NCBI RefSeq assembly: GCF_900113905.1 | Contig: NZ_FORC01000002.1 | Location: forward strand, 1,102,772-1,166,771 | DNA from: Phytopseudomonas argentinensis | GTDB taxonomy: Bacteria > Pseudomonadota > Gammaproteobacteria > Pseudomonadales > Pseudomonadaceae | Direction of reading: 5' to 3' | Length of the DNA stretch: 64,000 bases | Shown: piece by piece, positions 27,382 through 36,570 of the stretch | How the letters are laid out: each line of letters opens with the position of its first letter | Position numbering within the stretch: position 1 is the first letter of the stretch | Program-made: the position numbers and the translations under genes | The notes under the pieces: model-generated | Databases searched by the model: none | The model's input: only the letters and a program-made list of their open reading frames with translations | Told to the model about the DNA's origin: nothing

Positions 27382-27566
27382 GAATTTGTTCGCGCCTGGA
27401 GTTGGTCGAGCCAGTGCGAACGGGTCGCAGGATTAGCAGGGCGCTGGACACACAGTGAACGCAGCAAAGCCGAGCGCAATGGTTTGCGGCGTTCTGCCAG
27501 GCCGGTTTCACGATTATTAAGCGCTGCACATGGTTGTAGGCGTTTTAGGACTGTACGGAGGTCGAC

Positions 27567-27953
27567 TTGGACAAGAATATGAAAATCCTCATCGTCGATG
27601 ATTTTTCGACGATGCGACGGATCATCAAGAACCTCTTGCGTGATCTGGGGTTCACCAACACGGCCGAGGCCGATGATGGCACCACCGCGTTGCCGATGCT
27701 GCAGAGCGGCAGCTTCGATTTTCTGGTAACCGACTGGAACATGCCGGGCATGACGGGCATCGACCTGTTGCGCGCCGTGCGTGCCGATGAGCGCCTCAAG
27801 CAATTGCCGGTGCTGATGGTCACGGCAGAGGCCAAACGCGATCAGATCATCGAGGCCGCACAAGCCGGGGTGAATGGCTATGTAGTCAAGCCGTTCACCG
27901 CTCAGGTGCTCAAGGAAAAGATCGAGAAAATCTTCGAGCGGGTTAACGGCTGA
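27567..27953 (+). CDS. cheY: Chemotaxis response regulator CheY
   Basis: 128 aa from a TTG at 27567. The choice rests on GGAGG at 27557-27561, five bases from the TTG but 17 from the ATG at 27579 that gives the usual 124-aa protein. A single receiver domain has acidic DD (residues 11-12), phospho-Asp56 in VTDWNMPGM and the Lys of VVKPFT. CheY-P binds FliM to change rotation direction. The 185 bases upstream show no sigma-28 match that I would defend. Confidence 0.95.
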   Translation: MDKNMKILIVDDFSTMRRIIKNLLRDLGFTNTAEADDGTTALPMLQSGSFDFLVTDWNMPGMTGIDLLRAVRADERLKQLPVLMVTAEAKRDQIIEAAQAGVNGYVVKPFTAQVLKEKIEKIFERVNG

Positions 27954-27972
27954 TGTCGGCCGCGAGGTTGTT

Positions 27973-28761
27973 ATGGAACACGATGATTCTAAAGAGGTTG
28001 ACCTCGAGTCGACCCTGAAAAGCAATGCCCGCCAACTGGTCGACAGCCTCGAACAAGGTAATTTTGGCGAAGCCGTACAACTGATCAACGAACTGAACAA
28101 GGCGCGCGACCGGGGGCTTTACCTCGAAGTCGGCAAGCTCACCCGTGAGCTGCACAACGCCATCGTCAATTTTCAGCTCGACCCCCGGGTGCCGCACGCC
28201 AAGGAAGTTTCGCAAATATCCGATGCGACCGAGCGCCTGAACTATGTGGTGACCATGACCGAGCGTGCGGCCAACCGCACCATGGATCTGGTCGAGCAGA
28301 GTGCGCCGCTGGTCAATGACCTGAGCAGCGAGGCCGATTCGCTCAGCGAGGACTGGGGCCGCTTCATGCGCCGCGAGATGAGCGCCGAGGCGTTCCGTGA
28401 ACTGGCCAAGCGCATCGAGCTGTTCCTTGCCCGCAGCCAGCGCGACACCAGCAAGCTGTCGGGGCATCTCAACGACATTCTGCTGGCACAGGATTATCAG
28501 GACCTGACGGGCCAGGTGATCAAGCGTGTCACGCAGTTGGTGACCGAAGTCGAGAGCAATCTGCTGAAGCTGGTGCTCATGGCCAGCCAGGTCGACAGCT
28601 TCGCGGGTATCGATCACAACCTCGATCAGCTACGTGCCGAGCAAAACAAAGAAAAAAATCCGTCCCGCGGTGAAGGTCCGCAGATTCATGCCGATAAGCG
28701 TGATGATGTCGCATCGAACCAAGACGACGTCGACGATTTGCTGTCCAGTTTGGGCTTTTAG
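27973..28761 (+). CDS. cheZ: CheY-P phosphatase CheZ
   Basis: 262 aa, mostly long helices. The active segment is LLAQDYQDLTGQVIKRV, with the catalytic Gln and acidic residue. The C-terminal CheY-binding peptide is DVDDLLSSLGF. CheZ removes phosphate from CheY-P to terminate the signal. It starts 19 bases after cheY. Confidence 0.95.
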   Translation: MEHDDSKEVDLESTLKSNARQLVDSLEQGNFGEAVQLINELNKARDRGLYLEVGKLTRELHNAIVNFQLDPRVPHAKEVSQISDATERLNYVVTMTERAANRTMDLVEQSAPLVNDLSSEADSLSEDWGRFMRREMSAEAFRELAKRIELFLARSQRDTSKLSGHLNDILLAQDYQDLTGQVIKRVTQLVTEVESNLLKLVLMASQVDSFAGIDHNLDQLRAEQNKEKNPSRGEGPQIHADKRDDVASNQDDVDDLLSSLGF

Positions 28762-28772
28762 GAGCACGTCAT

Positions 28773-31034
28773 ATGAGCTTCGGCGCCGATGAAGAAATCC
28801 TCCAGGACTTCCTGGTAGAGGCCGGCGAAATTCTCGAGCAATTGTCCGAGCAACTGGTAGAGCTGGAAAGCCGCCCGGACGATATGAACCTGCTCAATGC
28901 GATCTTCCGGGGATTTCACACGGTAAAAGGCGGTGCCGGCTTCCTGCAGCTCAATGAGCTGGTGGAGTGCTGTCATATCGCTGAAAACGTGTTCGACATC
29001 CTGCGCAAGGGCGAGCGTCGTGTCGACGCCGAATTGATGGATGTCGTGCTCGAGGCGCTGGATGCCGTCAATGGCATGTTTGCCGAAGTGCGCGAACGCG
29101 TCGAGCTGACCCCTGCCTCGCCACAGCTGCTGGCGGCGCTCGCGCGCCTGGCCGAGCCGGGTGGCGCTGAGCCGGAAGCGGCACCTGCCGCGGTAGCAGA
29201 GCCGCAACCTGCACCTGCAGAACCCGTGGCGGCAACGGTCGAGCCTTCAGCTGATATCTCTGACAGCGAATTCGAGCAATTGCTCGATGCCCTGGACGAC
29301 GAAGCGCCAGCGCCTGCCAGTGCCTCGGCTGATGAAATCACCGATGACGAGTTCGAGTCGCTGCTCGATCAGTTGCACGGCAAGGGCCAGTTCGCGGCGC
29401 CGGCTGCTGCAGCGGTGGCACCGCCGGCTGCCGAGCCGGTGGCCGCGCCAGCGTCGGGTGATGAAATCACCGATGACGAGTTCGAGGCGCTGCTCGATCA
29501 ACTGCACGGCAAGGGCCAGTTCGTCGCCCCTGACGTCGTCCCGGTAGCGGCCACGGTTGTCGAACCCGCCGCCGCGCCAGCGTCGGGCGATGAAATCACC
29601 GATGACGAATTCGAAGCGCTGCTCGACCAACTGCACGGCAAGGGTCAGTTCGTTGCGCCTGCGGTAGCAGCAGCCGCTGCGCCTGTGGCCAAGCCGGCGG
29701 CTGCTCCCGAGCCGGTCAAGGCGGCAGCACCGGCGGCCAAGGCCGAACCGGCCAAAGCTGTACCTGCAGCCAAGTCGGAGCCCAGCAAGCCTGCTCCCGC
29801 TCCGGCGGCCGCCAAGGCGGAAGCCGGCAAAGCGGCGCCTGCGGCAGCTGCCGCGCCGGCCAGCGAGGCGGAAACCACCGTGCGGGTCGACACCGCACGT
29901 CTGGACGAGATCATGAACATGGTCGGCGAGCTGGTGCTGGTGCGTAACCGTCTGGTGCGCCTGGGGCTCAACAGCGGCGACGAGGCCATGTCCAAGGCCG
30001 TGTCCAACCTCGATGTGGTGACCGCCGATCTGCAGACCTCGGTCATGAAGACCCGCATGCAGCCGATCAAGAAGGTCTTCGGGCGCTTCCCGCGCCTGGT
30101 TCGTGACCTTGCTCGCCAGCTCAAGAAAGAGATCAACCTGGAACTGGTGGGGGAAGAGACCGACCTGGACAAGAACCTCGTCGAGGCGCTTGCCGACCCG
30201 CTGGTGCACTTGGTGCGTAACGCGGTCGACCACGGTGTGGAAAGCCCGGAGGAGCGCGAAGCCGCTGGCAAGTCGCGCACCGGACGGGTAGTGCTGTCCG
30301 CCGAGCAGGAAGGCGATCACATCCTGTTGATGATCACCGATGACGGCAAGGGCATGGATGCCGACGTATTGCGCAGCAAGGCCGTGGAAAAGGGCCTGCT
30401 GGACAAGGACGCTGCCGACCGCCTGACCGATCTTGAGTGCTACAACCTGATCTTCGCCCCCGGTTTCTCGACCAAGACCGAGATTTCCGACGTGTCCGGC
30501 CGCGGCGTGGGCATGGACGTGGTGAAGACCAAGATTTCCCAGCTCAACGGCACGGTCAACGTGTTCTCGCAGAAGGGCCAGGGTTCGAAGATCGTCATCA
30601 AGGTGCCACTGACCCTGGCGATCATGCCCACGCTGATGGTGATGCTCGGCAACCAGGCATTCGCCTTCCCGTTGGTCAACGTCAACGAAATCTTCCACCT
30701 CGACCTGTCGCGTACCAACGTGGTTGACGGCCAGGAAGTGGTCATCGTGCGCGACAAGGCGCTGCCGCTGTTCTATCTCAAGCGTTGGCTGGTCAGCAAG
30801 GCTGCCCACGAAGAGCAGGGCGAAGGGCATGTGGTGATTCTTACCGTCGGTAACCAGCGTATCGGTTTCGTGGTCGATCAACTGGTCGGCCAGGAAGAAG
30901 TGGTGATCAAGCCATTGGGCAAGATGTTGCAGGGCACCCCAGGCATGTCCGGCGCGACCATCACCGGCGACGGCCGTATCGCGCTGATTCTCGATGTGCC
31001 GAGCATGCTCAAGCGTTACGCACGGCGTCTCTGA
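28773..31034 (+). CDS. cheA: Chemotaxis histidine kinase CheA with a repeat-bearing linker
   Basis: 753 aa. P1 (1-105) has the phospho-His motif FRGFHTVKGGAG (H49). No clear P2 domain is seen. Residues about 130-365 are an Ala/Pro-rich linker with a degenerate copy (from 161) and three near-identical 21-residue blocks at 187-207, 230-250 and 273-293, spaced exactly 43 residues. Then come P3 (VDTARLDEIMNMVGELVLVR), P4 (HLVRNAVDHGVE; DDGKGMDADV; FSTKTEISDVSGRGVGMDVV) and the CheW-like P5. CheA phosphorylates CheY and CheB. Confidence 0.96.
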   Translation: MSFGADEEILQDFLVEAGEILEQLSEQLVELESRPDDMNLLNAIFRGFHTVKGGAGFLQLNELVECCHIAENVFDILRKGERRVDAELMDVVLEALDAVNGMFAEVRERVELTPASPQLLAALARLAEPGGAEPEAAPAAVAEPQPAPAEPVAATVEPSADISDSEFEQLLDALDDEAPAPASASADEITDDEFESLLDQLHGKGQFAAPAAAAVAPPAAEPVAAPASGDEITDDEFEALLDQLHGKGQFVAPDVVPVAATVVEPAAAPASGDEITDDEFEALLDQLHGKGQFVAPAVAAAAAPVAKPAAAPEPVKAAAPAAKAEPAKAVPAAKSEPSKPAPAPAAAKAEAGKAAPAAAAAPASEAETTVRVDTARLDEIMNMVGELVLVRNRLVRLGLNSGDEAMSKAVSNLDVVTADLQTSVMKTRMQPIKKVFGRFPRLVRDLARQLKKEINLELVGEETDLDKNLVEALADPLVHLVRNAVDHGVESPEEREAAGKSRTGRVVLSAEQEGDHILLMITDDGKGMDADVLRSKAVEKGLLDKDAADRLTDLECYNLIFAPGFSTKTEISDVSGRGVGMDVVKTKISQLNGTVNVFSQKGQGSKIVIKVPLTLAIMPTLMVMLGNQAFAFPLVNVNEIFHLDLSRTNVVDGQEVVIVRDKALPLFYLKRWLVSKAAHEEQGEGHVVILTVGNQRIGFVVDQLVGQEEVVIKPLGKMLQGTPGMSGATITGDGRIALILDVPSMLKRYARRL
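29253..29651 (+). repeat. 129-bp in-frame tandem unit in the cheA linker
   Basis: Three near-identical 63-base blocks start at 29331, 29460 and 29589, each exactly 129 bases (43 codons) apart. They encode the core ITDDEFEALLDQLHGKGQF, with only an E-S/E-A change. A shorter degenerate copy starts at 29253 (ISDSEFEQLLDALDD). The spacers are Ala/Pro-rich and more diverged. Confidence 0.9.
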
Positions 31035-31040
31035 TCGTCC

Positions 31041-31064
31041 GCGGCGCGGCCTAGGTCGCGCCGC
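31041..31064 (+). other. Perfect palindrome between cheA and cheB
   Basis: GCGGCGCG (31041-31048) and CGCGCCGC (31057-31064) pair perfectly across an 8-base loop, seven bases after the cheA stop and just before the cheB ribosome-binding site. There is no T-run, so it is more likely an mRNA stability or translation element than a terminator. Confidence 0.5.
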
Positions 31065-31076
31065 TTAGGAGTGTTT

Positions 31077-32195
31077 ATGGTTGTCAAGGTACTGGTAGTC
31101 GACGACTCCGGTTTTTTCCGACGCAGAGTTTCGGAGATTCTCTCTTCCGATCCCAACATCACCGTGGTCGGTACGGCCACCAATGGACGGGAAGCCATCG
31201 ATCAGGCGCTGGCGCTCAAGCCGGACGTGATCACCATGGATTACGAGATGCCGTTGATGGACGGCATCACCGCCGTACGTAACATCATGCAGCGTTGTCC
31301 CACGCCGGTTCTGATGTTCTCCTCGCTTACCCACGAAGGCGCCCGGGTCACCCTGGATGCGCTGGATGCCGGTGCCGTGGATTTTCTGCCGAAGAACTTC
31401 GAGGACATCTCGCGCAACCCCGACAAGGTCAAGCAACTGCTGTGCGAGAAGGTCCACAGCATTTCGCGCAGCAACCGCCGGGGGATCGGCACGGCGTCCC
31501 TGACGCCGCCTGCCGGCGGTAGCCCGAGCCGGCCCGCCAGCACGCTGTCCACGCCCGCCACACGTACGCAGCCAAGCGTCGGCCACCCACCGGCAGAGCG
31601 TGCAACCTCGGCCAGCGCGGCGCCCAAGCGCAAGAGCTACAAGCTGGTGGCGATCGGTACCTCGACTGGTGGCCCGGTTGCCCTGCAGCGGGTGCTGACC
31701 CAGTTGCCGGCCAACTTCCCGACGCCCATCGTGCTGATCCAGCATATGCCGGCAGCCTTCACCAAGGCCTTTGCCGAGCGCCTGGACAAGCTCTGCAAGA
31801 TCAGCGTCAAGGAAGCCGAAGACGGCGACATCCTGCGCCCTGGCATGGCTATTCTGGCCCCGGGCGGCAAGCAGATGATGATCGACGGGCGCGGCACCAT
31901 CCGCATCCTGCCGGGTGACGAGCGGCTGAACTACAAGCCCTGCGTGGACATCACCTTCGGCTCGGCGGCCAAGACCTACAACGACAAGGTATTGGCCGTG
32001 GTGCTCACCGGTATGGGCGCCGATGGCCGTGAGGGCGCGCGCCTGCTCAAGCAGGGCGGCAGCCAGGTCTGGGCCCAGGACGAAGCCAGTTGCGTGATCT
32101 ATGGCATGCCCATGGCGATCGTGAAGGCAAACCTGGCCGATGCGGTCTATCCCCTCGATGATATCGGCCGCCATCTGGTCGAGGCCTGCCTCTGA
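31077..32195 (+). CDS. cheB: Chemotaxis methylesterase/glutamine deamidase CheB
   Basis: 372 aa from the ATG at 31077 with AGGAG upstream. Receiver with D55 (ITMDYEMP). A Ser/Pro/Thr-rich linker at about 140-185 leads to the methylesterase domain, with Ser in [11 protein letters not shown], His in [12 protein letters not shown] and Asp in [13 protein letters not shown]. It demethylates chemoreceptors for adaptation. No cheR gene lies in the window. Confidence 0.96.
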   Translation: MVVKVLVVDDSGFFRRRVSEILSSDPNITVVGTATNGREAIDQALALKPDVITMDYEMPLMDGITAVRNIMQRCPTPVLMFSSLTHEGARVTLDALDAGAVDFLPKNFEDISRNPDKVKQLLCEKVHSISRSNRRGIGTASLTPPAGGSPSRPASTLSTPATRTQPSVGHPPAERATSASAAPKRKSYKLVAIGTSTGGPVALQRVLTQLPANFPTPIVLIQHMPAAFTKAFAERLDKLCKISVKEAEDGDILRPGMAILAPGGKQMMIDGRGTIRILPGDERLNYKPCVDITFGSAAKTYNDKVLAVVLTGMGADGREGARLLKQGGSQVWAQDEASCVIYGMPMAIVKANLADAVYPLDDIGRHLVEACL

Positions 32196-32935
32196 TGGAT
32201 GTGCTGAGCCTGATCGGCGTCATTCTGGCGCTGGTCGCGATTCTTGGCGGCAATTACCTGGAAGGCGGCCATGTCGCGGCGCTGCTCAATGGTCCGGCCG
32301 CCTTGATCGTGCTCGGCGGAACCCTCGGTGCGGCACTGTTGCAGACGCCCGTGGCGGTATTCAAGCGTGCCATGAGCATCTCGCGCTGGATCTTCATGCC
32401 GCCGCGCATCGACCTGGCTGGCGGCATCGATCGGGTGGTGAACTGGAGCATGACCGCACGCAAGGAAGGCCTGCTCGGCCTCGAGGCAGTGGCCGATGGC
32501 GAGTCGGACCCCTACGCACGCAAGGGACTGCAGTTGCTGGTCGATGGCGCCGAGCCTGAAGCCATTCGCAGCATCCTCGAAGTCGATCTCTACACCCAGG
32601 AAAGCCGCGATATCCAGGCTGCCAAGTTCTTCGAATGCATGGGCGGCTATGCACCGACCATCGGCATCATCGGCGCGGTGATGGGTCTGATTCACGTCAT
32701 GGGCAATCTGGCCGACCCGAGCCTGCTCGGCAGCGGTATCGCGGTGGCCTTTGTCGCCACCATCTATGGCGTGGCCATCGCCAATCTGGTGCTGCTGCCC
32801 ATCGGCAACAAGCTCAAGTCAGTGGCGCTGCGTCAGTCGGCCTACAGGGAGATGCTCCTGGAGGGCATCCTGTCGATTGGCGAAGGCGAGAACCCGCGCT
32901 CCATCGAGTTGAAGCTGCAAGGCTTCATGAGCTGA
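32195..32935 (+). CDS. motC: Flagellar stator protein MotC (MotA family)
   Basis: 246 aa, four transmembrane helices (DVLSLIGVILALVAILGG; VAALLNGPAALIVLGGTLG; then the pair around PTIGIIGAVMGLIHVMGNL and GIAVAFVATIYGVAIANLVL). It has the usual cytoplasmic loop that touches FliG. Pseudomonads carry two stators, MotAB and MotCD; this chemotaxis-linked copy is MotC. It overlaps cheB by one base. Confidence 0.92.
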   Translation: MDVLSLIGVILALVAILGGNYLEGGHVAALLNGPAALIVLGGTLGAALLQTPVAVFKRAMSISRWIFMPPRIDLAGGIDRVVNWSMTARKEGLLGLEAVADGESDPYARKGLQLLVDGAEPEAIRSILEVDLYTQESRDIQAAKFFECMGGYAPTIGIIGAVMGLIHVMGNLADPSLLGSGIAVAFVATIYGVAIANLVLLPIGNKLKSVALRQSAYREMLLEGILSIGEGENPRSIELKLQGFMS

Positions 32936-32937
32936 TC

Positions 32938-33810
32938 ATGGCCCGCCGACGCCATCAGGAAGAGCACGAGAACCATGAACGCTGGCTGGTTTCCTACGCG
33001 GACTTCATCACCCTGCTGTTCGCCTTCTTCGTGGTCATGTATTCGATTTCGTCGATCAATGAAGGCAAGTACAAGATCCTGTCGGAAACCCTGACCGGCG
33101 TGTTCAATCAGCCGGATCGTTCGATCAAGCCGATTCCGGTGGGCGACGAGCGACCACGCACCACCGAGCCGGACCGTTCGATGGTCGACGAGGCGGCGCC
33201 CCAACAGATCGCCGCCTCGACCTTGCAGAACATTGCCGACAGCATCCGCGATGCCTTTGGCGGCCTGCTGCAGAGTGACCAGTTGAAGGTGCGCGGCAAC
33301 GAGCTGTGGATCGAGATCGAGTTGAGCTCCGGGTTGCTGTTTCCCAGCGGTGATGCACTGCCTAACGACGAAGCCTTCGAGATTATCGAGAAAATCGCCA
33401 AGATCCTGGCACCTTACGGCAACCCGATACATGTCGAAGGCTTCACCGACAACCAGCCGATCAAGACGGCCCAGTACCCGACCAACTGGGAGTTGTCGGC
33501 GGCGCGTGCGGCGAGCATCGTGCGCATGCTGGCCATGGATGGCGTCGATCCGTCGCGCATGGCTGCGGTGGGTTATGGCGAGTTCCAGCCGGTGGCCGAC
33601 AATGCCACGGCGGACGGCAGGGCGCGCAATCGCAGGGTGGTGCTGGTGGTCTCGCGCAATCTCGATGTACGGCGTAGTGTAAGCGGTGTGGGTAGTGCCA
33701 ATGCCCAGCCCGATGCGGCAATGCAGCGCGCTGGCACGCAACCTGCAGCAGGGCCTGCAGTACCGGCGCCTGCCAACGGCGCCGTCAATTCCCCGTCGCC
33801 GGCCCCGTGA
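32938..33810 (+). CDS. motD: Flagellar stator protein MotD (MotB family)
   Basis: 290 aa from the ATG at 32938. A basic N-terminus is followed by one transmembrane helix with the proton-channel Asp in SYADFITLLFAFFVVMYSIS. The periplasmic OmpA-like peptidoglycan-binding domain (VEGFTDNQPIKTAQYPTNWELSAARA, then GYGEFQPVADNATADGRARNR) anchors the stator. A Pro/Ala-rich tail ends the protein. Confidence 0.93.
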   Translation: MARRRHQEEHENHERWLVSYADFITLLFAFFVVMYSISSINEGKYKILSETLTGVFNQPDRSIKPIPVGDERPRTTEPDRSMVDEAAPQQIAASTLQNIADSIRDAFGGLLQSDQLKVRGNELWIEIELSSGLLFPSGDALPNDEAFEIIEKIAKILAPYGNPIHVEGFTDNQPIKTAQYPTNWELSAARAASIVRMLAMDGVDPSRMAAVGYGEFQPVADNATADGRARNRRVVLVVSRNLDVRRSVSGVGSANAQPDAAMQRAGTQPAAGPAVPAPANGAVNSPSPAP

Positions 33811-33863
33811 ATAGGGCAATTAGTCTCGGCCAGGCCTAGCTGGTCCCCGGGAGGAAGAAGATT

Positions 33864-34652
33864 ATGAGAGTGTGGGCAGTATCGAATCAGAAAGGCGGGG
33901 TGGGCAAAACCACTTCCAGCATCGCCCTGGCAGGTCTGCTGGCCGATGCCGGCAAGCGGGTGGTGGTGGTGGACCTCGATCCCCATGGCTCGATGACCAG
34001 CTACTTCGGTCACGACCCGGACACCCTCGAAAACAGCAACTTCGATCTGTTCCAGCACCAGGGCAGCGTCCCTGAAGGGCTGCCGAAGCAATTGCTGTTG
34101 CCTACCAGCCACGAACATATTGCCCTGCTGCCGTCGAGCACCGCGCTGGCCACCCTGGAGCGTCAGTCGCCGGGGCAGAGCGGCCTGGGACTGGTGATCG
34201 CGAAAAGCCTGGCACAGCTGTGGCAGGACTTCGATTACGCGGTGATCGACAGCCCGCCATTGCTGGGCGTGTTGATGGTCAATGCCCTGGCGGCCAGCCA
34301 GCAACTGGTGATTCCGGTGCAGACCGAGTTCCTCGCGGTCAAGGGCCTTGAGCGCATGGTCAACACCCTGACGATGATCAATCGCTCACGCAAGCAGGCG
34401 CTGCCCTACACCATCGTGCCGACGCTTTTCGATCGCCGTACCCAGGCGTCGCTGTCGACCCTGCGGTTGCTCAAGCACACCTATCCCGAGCAGCTCTGGC
34501 AGGCCTATATACCGGTCGATACGCGCCTGCGCGATGCCAGCCGGGCAGGGCTGACGCCGTCGCAGTTCGATGGCAACAGCCGTGGCACCATCGCTTACCG
34601 GGCGCTGCTCAAGCATCTGCTGGCGCAGCAGCCGGCCGCCCAGGTGGCGTGA
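33864..34652 (+). CDS. ParA-family ATPase of the chemotaxis cluster (ParC-like)
   Basis: 262 aa with the ParA-type Walker A QKGGVGKTTSSIAL (about residues 8-21), the VVDLDPHGSMTSYFG box and DYAVIDSPPLLGVL. In Vibrio and Pseudomonas, the ParA-like protein at this position (ParC) places chemotaxis arrays at the pole together with ParP. Its context between motD and two CheW-domain genes supports this rather than chromosome or plasmid partition. No ParB gene is next to it. Confidence 0.85.
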   Translation: MRVWAVSNQKGGVGKTTSSIALAGLLADAGKRVVVVDLDPHGSMTSYFGHDPDTLENSNFDLFQHQGSVPEGLPKQLLLPTSHEHIALLPSSTALATLERQSPGQSGLGLVIAKSLAQLWQDFDYAVIDSPPLLGVLMVNALAASQQLVIPVQTEFLAVKGLERMVNTLTMINRSRKQALPYTIVPTLFDRRTQASLSTLRLLKHTYPEQLWQAYIPVDTRLRDASRAGLTPSQFDGNSRGTIAYRALLKHLLAQQPAAQVA

Positions 34653-34684
34653 TCATGCTGACTGAATATTCTGCGCGTACCGGC

Positions 34685-34712
34685 TCAAGTCTGTCGCCCC
34701 AGCGGCCGATAG
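34685..34712 (+). promoter_or_regulatory. Candidate sigma-28 promoter before the ParP-like gene
   Basis: GCCGATAG (34705-34712) matches the sigma-28 -10 box GCCGATAA at seven of eight bases. A weak -35 TCAAGTCT lies at 34685-34692, 12 bases away (11 expected). The start codon is 31 bases downstream. Confidence 0.4.
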
Positions 34713-34743
34713 CTCATACAGATATCTTCTGCAGGTTGCCTTC

Positions 34744-35571
34744 ATGAGTCGTTCCACTGCTACCGCAACTCGGCCCCAACTGGCGCTGCAATCCTATCTC
34801 GATGGGTTGCTGCAGGATGCCGCGATCGAACTCGAACTGGAACAGGCTGAAAGCAGCCTCGACGAATTCGAGGCTGCCGTGCTCGAGGAGCAGGTGCGTG
34901 ATGCCCAGTTGGCGCCCCGCGCCGAAGCCCCGGGCCTGACCCTCGTCCAGCCGGAGCCGGAGGTGGTGAGCGAACAGGTCGTCGAGGCCTTTGCGCCGAC
35001 GGTCGTCGAGGCCATACCCATGCCGCCGGTGGTCGAGCCACTGGCTGAGGTGTATCGCCCGACGCCGCAGATTTTCTCCAGCCAGCCCGATGGCCGGCCT
35101 GCCTGGGCCGAGGAGCCGTTCGAATGCCTGCTGTTCGATGTGGCGGGCCTGACCCTGGCCGTGCCGCTGGTATGCCTGGGCTCGATCTATCCGCTGGCCG
35201 GTCAGGATCTGACACCTTTGTTTGGCCAACCTGACTGGTTTTTGGGCATACTGCCATCACAGTCGGGCAACCTGAAAGTGCTCGACACGGCGCGTTGGGT
35301 GATGCCTGATCGCTACCGCGACGATTTCCGCCAGGGCTTGCAGTACGTGATCTCCGTCCAGGGTTACGAGTGGGGGCTGGCGGTTCACCAGGTCAGCCGT
35401 TCCGTTCGCCTGAACCCGGACGAAGTCAAATGGCGCAGCCAGCGTGCACAAAGGCCATGGCTGGCTGGTACCGTGATCGAACACATGTGCGCGCTGCTTG
35501 ACGTTGCCGCCTTGGCTGAGCTGATCGCCAGCGGTGCCACCAAGCGGATGCACAATGGGCAGTTACACTGA
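34744..35571 (+). CDS. CheW-domain protein, ParP-like array adaptor
   Basis: 275 aa. An acidic N-terminal half (about 1-125) with a Pro-rich stretch is followed by a CheW/AIF-type domain (EPFECLLFDVAGLTLAVPLV, then WFLGILPSQSGNLKVLDTARW). Its place next to the ParC-like ATPase fits ParP, which tethers CheA and the receptors to ParC. The symbol is left blank because naming differs between species. Confidence 0.75.
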   Translation: MSRSTATATRPQLALQSYLDGLLQDAAIELELEQAESSLDEFEAAVLEEQVRDAQLAPRAEAPGLTLVQPEPEVVSEQVVEAFAPTVVEAIPMPPVVEPLAEVYRPTPQIFSSQPDGRPAWAEEPFECLLFDVAGLTLAVPLVCLGSIYPLAGQDLTPLFGQPDWFLGILPSQSGNLKVLDTARWVMPDRYRDDFRQGLQYVISVQGYEWGLAVHQVSRSVRLNPDEVKWRSQRAQRPWLAGTVIEHMCALLDVAALAELIASGATKRMHNGQLH

Positions 35572-35660
35572 TAACGGACGTACGCGCCACAGAGCGTGCG
35601 ACCACTTGAATAGCGGGACTCCCGCGCACCGCACCGCGCGGTCAATGACGAGGCTAGGCC

Positions 35661-36140
35661 ATGAAGAAAAGTTCTGCACAAGGCGCTGAAGATCCGATCC
35701 TGCAGTGGGTCACGTTCCGCCTGGATAACGAAACCTACGGCATCAACGTGATGCAGGTGCAGGAAGTGCTGCGTTATACCGAGATCGCCCCGGTACCGGG
35801 CGCGCCGAGCTACGTGCTGGGAATCATCAACCTGCGCGGCAACGTGGTCACCGTGATTGACACGCGCCAGCGTTTCGGCCTGGACTCGTCCGATGTCACC
35901 GACAACACCCGTATCGTCATCATCGAGGCGGACAAGCAGGTGGTGGGCATCCTGGTCGACAGCGTCGCCGAAGTGGTTTACCTGCGTCAGTCGGAAGTGG
36001 AGACCGCGCCTAACGTCGGTAACGACGAGTCGGCCAAGTTCATCCAGGGCGTTTGCAACAAGAACGGCGAGCTGCTGATCCTGGTCGAGCTGGACAAGAT
36101 GATGACCGAGGAGGAGTGGTCGGAGCTGGAGAGCATCTGA
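35661..36140 (+). CDS. cheW: Chemotaxis coupling protein CheW
   Basis: 159 aa, one CheW domain filling the protein (QWVTFRLDNETYGINVMQVQ, APSYVLGIINLRGNVVTVID, then VGILVDSVAEVVYL). It couples receptors to CheA. Length is normal. The downstream DUF2802 gene begins one base after its stop. Confidence 0.95.
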   Translation: MKKSSAQGAEDPILQWVTFRLDNETYGINVMQVQEVLRYTEIAPVPGAPSYVLGIINLRGNVVTVIDTRQRFGLDSSDVTDNTRIVIIEADKQVVGILVDSVAEVVYLRQSEVETAPNVGNDESAKFIQGVCNKNGELLILVELDKMMTEEEWSELESI

Positions 36141-36141
36141 G

Positions 36142-36540
36142 GTGCTCGAAGCCGCACTCATCGTTCTCGCGTTGGTCTGTGCCGGGTTGGTGGGCACCTG
36201 CGTCTGGTTGGCCGGGCGCTTGCGCCTGGCCAGTCAGCTGCAGGCCGAGCGCGACGCCCAGCGTGATCAGCGTATTCGCGAGCTGGGCAAGCGGTTGGAT
36301 ACCTACCTGACCGGCAGCATCCGCATGGGCGAGGAACTGCACGAGCTGCGCCGCACCGTCGCGCCGCTGCCGGACAAGCTCACCCAGATCGAACAGCGCG
36401 ATCCCACCAGCCTGTCGTTCACCCAGGCCGCCCGCCTGGTCGGCATGGGTGCCAGTGCCGATGACCTGACCCAGTCCTGTGGACTGAGCAAGGCCGAAGC
36501 GGAACTGGTCGCCAAGCTGCACCAGGCGCGCCGCTCCTGA
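36142..36540 (+). CDS. DUF2802-family membrane-anchored protein
   Basis: 132 aa, GTG start directly after cheW. One N-terminal transmembrane helix (about 2-24), a coiled-coil-like charged region (about 30-60), and a C-terminal part (AARLVGMGASADDLTQSCGLSKAEAELV) that resembles the small helical motif found in several flagellar-cluster proteins. This gene follows cheW in many pseudomonads; function is unknown. Confidence 0.7.
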   Translation: MLEAALIVLALVCAGLVGTCVWLAGRLRLASQLQAERDAQRDQRIRELGKRLDTYLTGSIRMGEELHELRRTVAPLPDKLTQIEQRDPTSLSFTQAARLVGMGASADDLTQSCGLSKAEAELVAKLHQARRS

Positions 36541-36570
36541 GCATTCTTTTTTATCCCTTCGAATCTCGCT

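Noticed and set aside
27411..27430. GG/GC-spaced sigma-54-like site before cheY
   Set aside because: Only the invariant bases match; both boxes are otherwise poor.
29247..30881. 544-aa minus-strand frame opposite cheA
   Set aside because: Repeats on this strand only mirror the cheA repeats.
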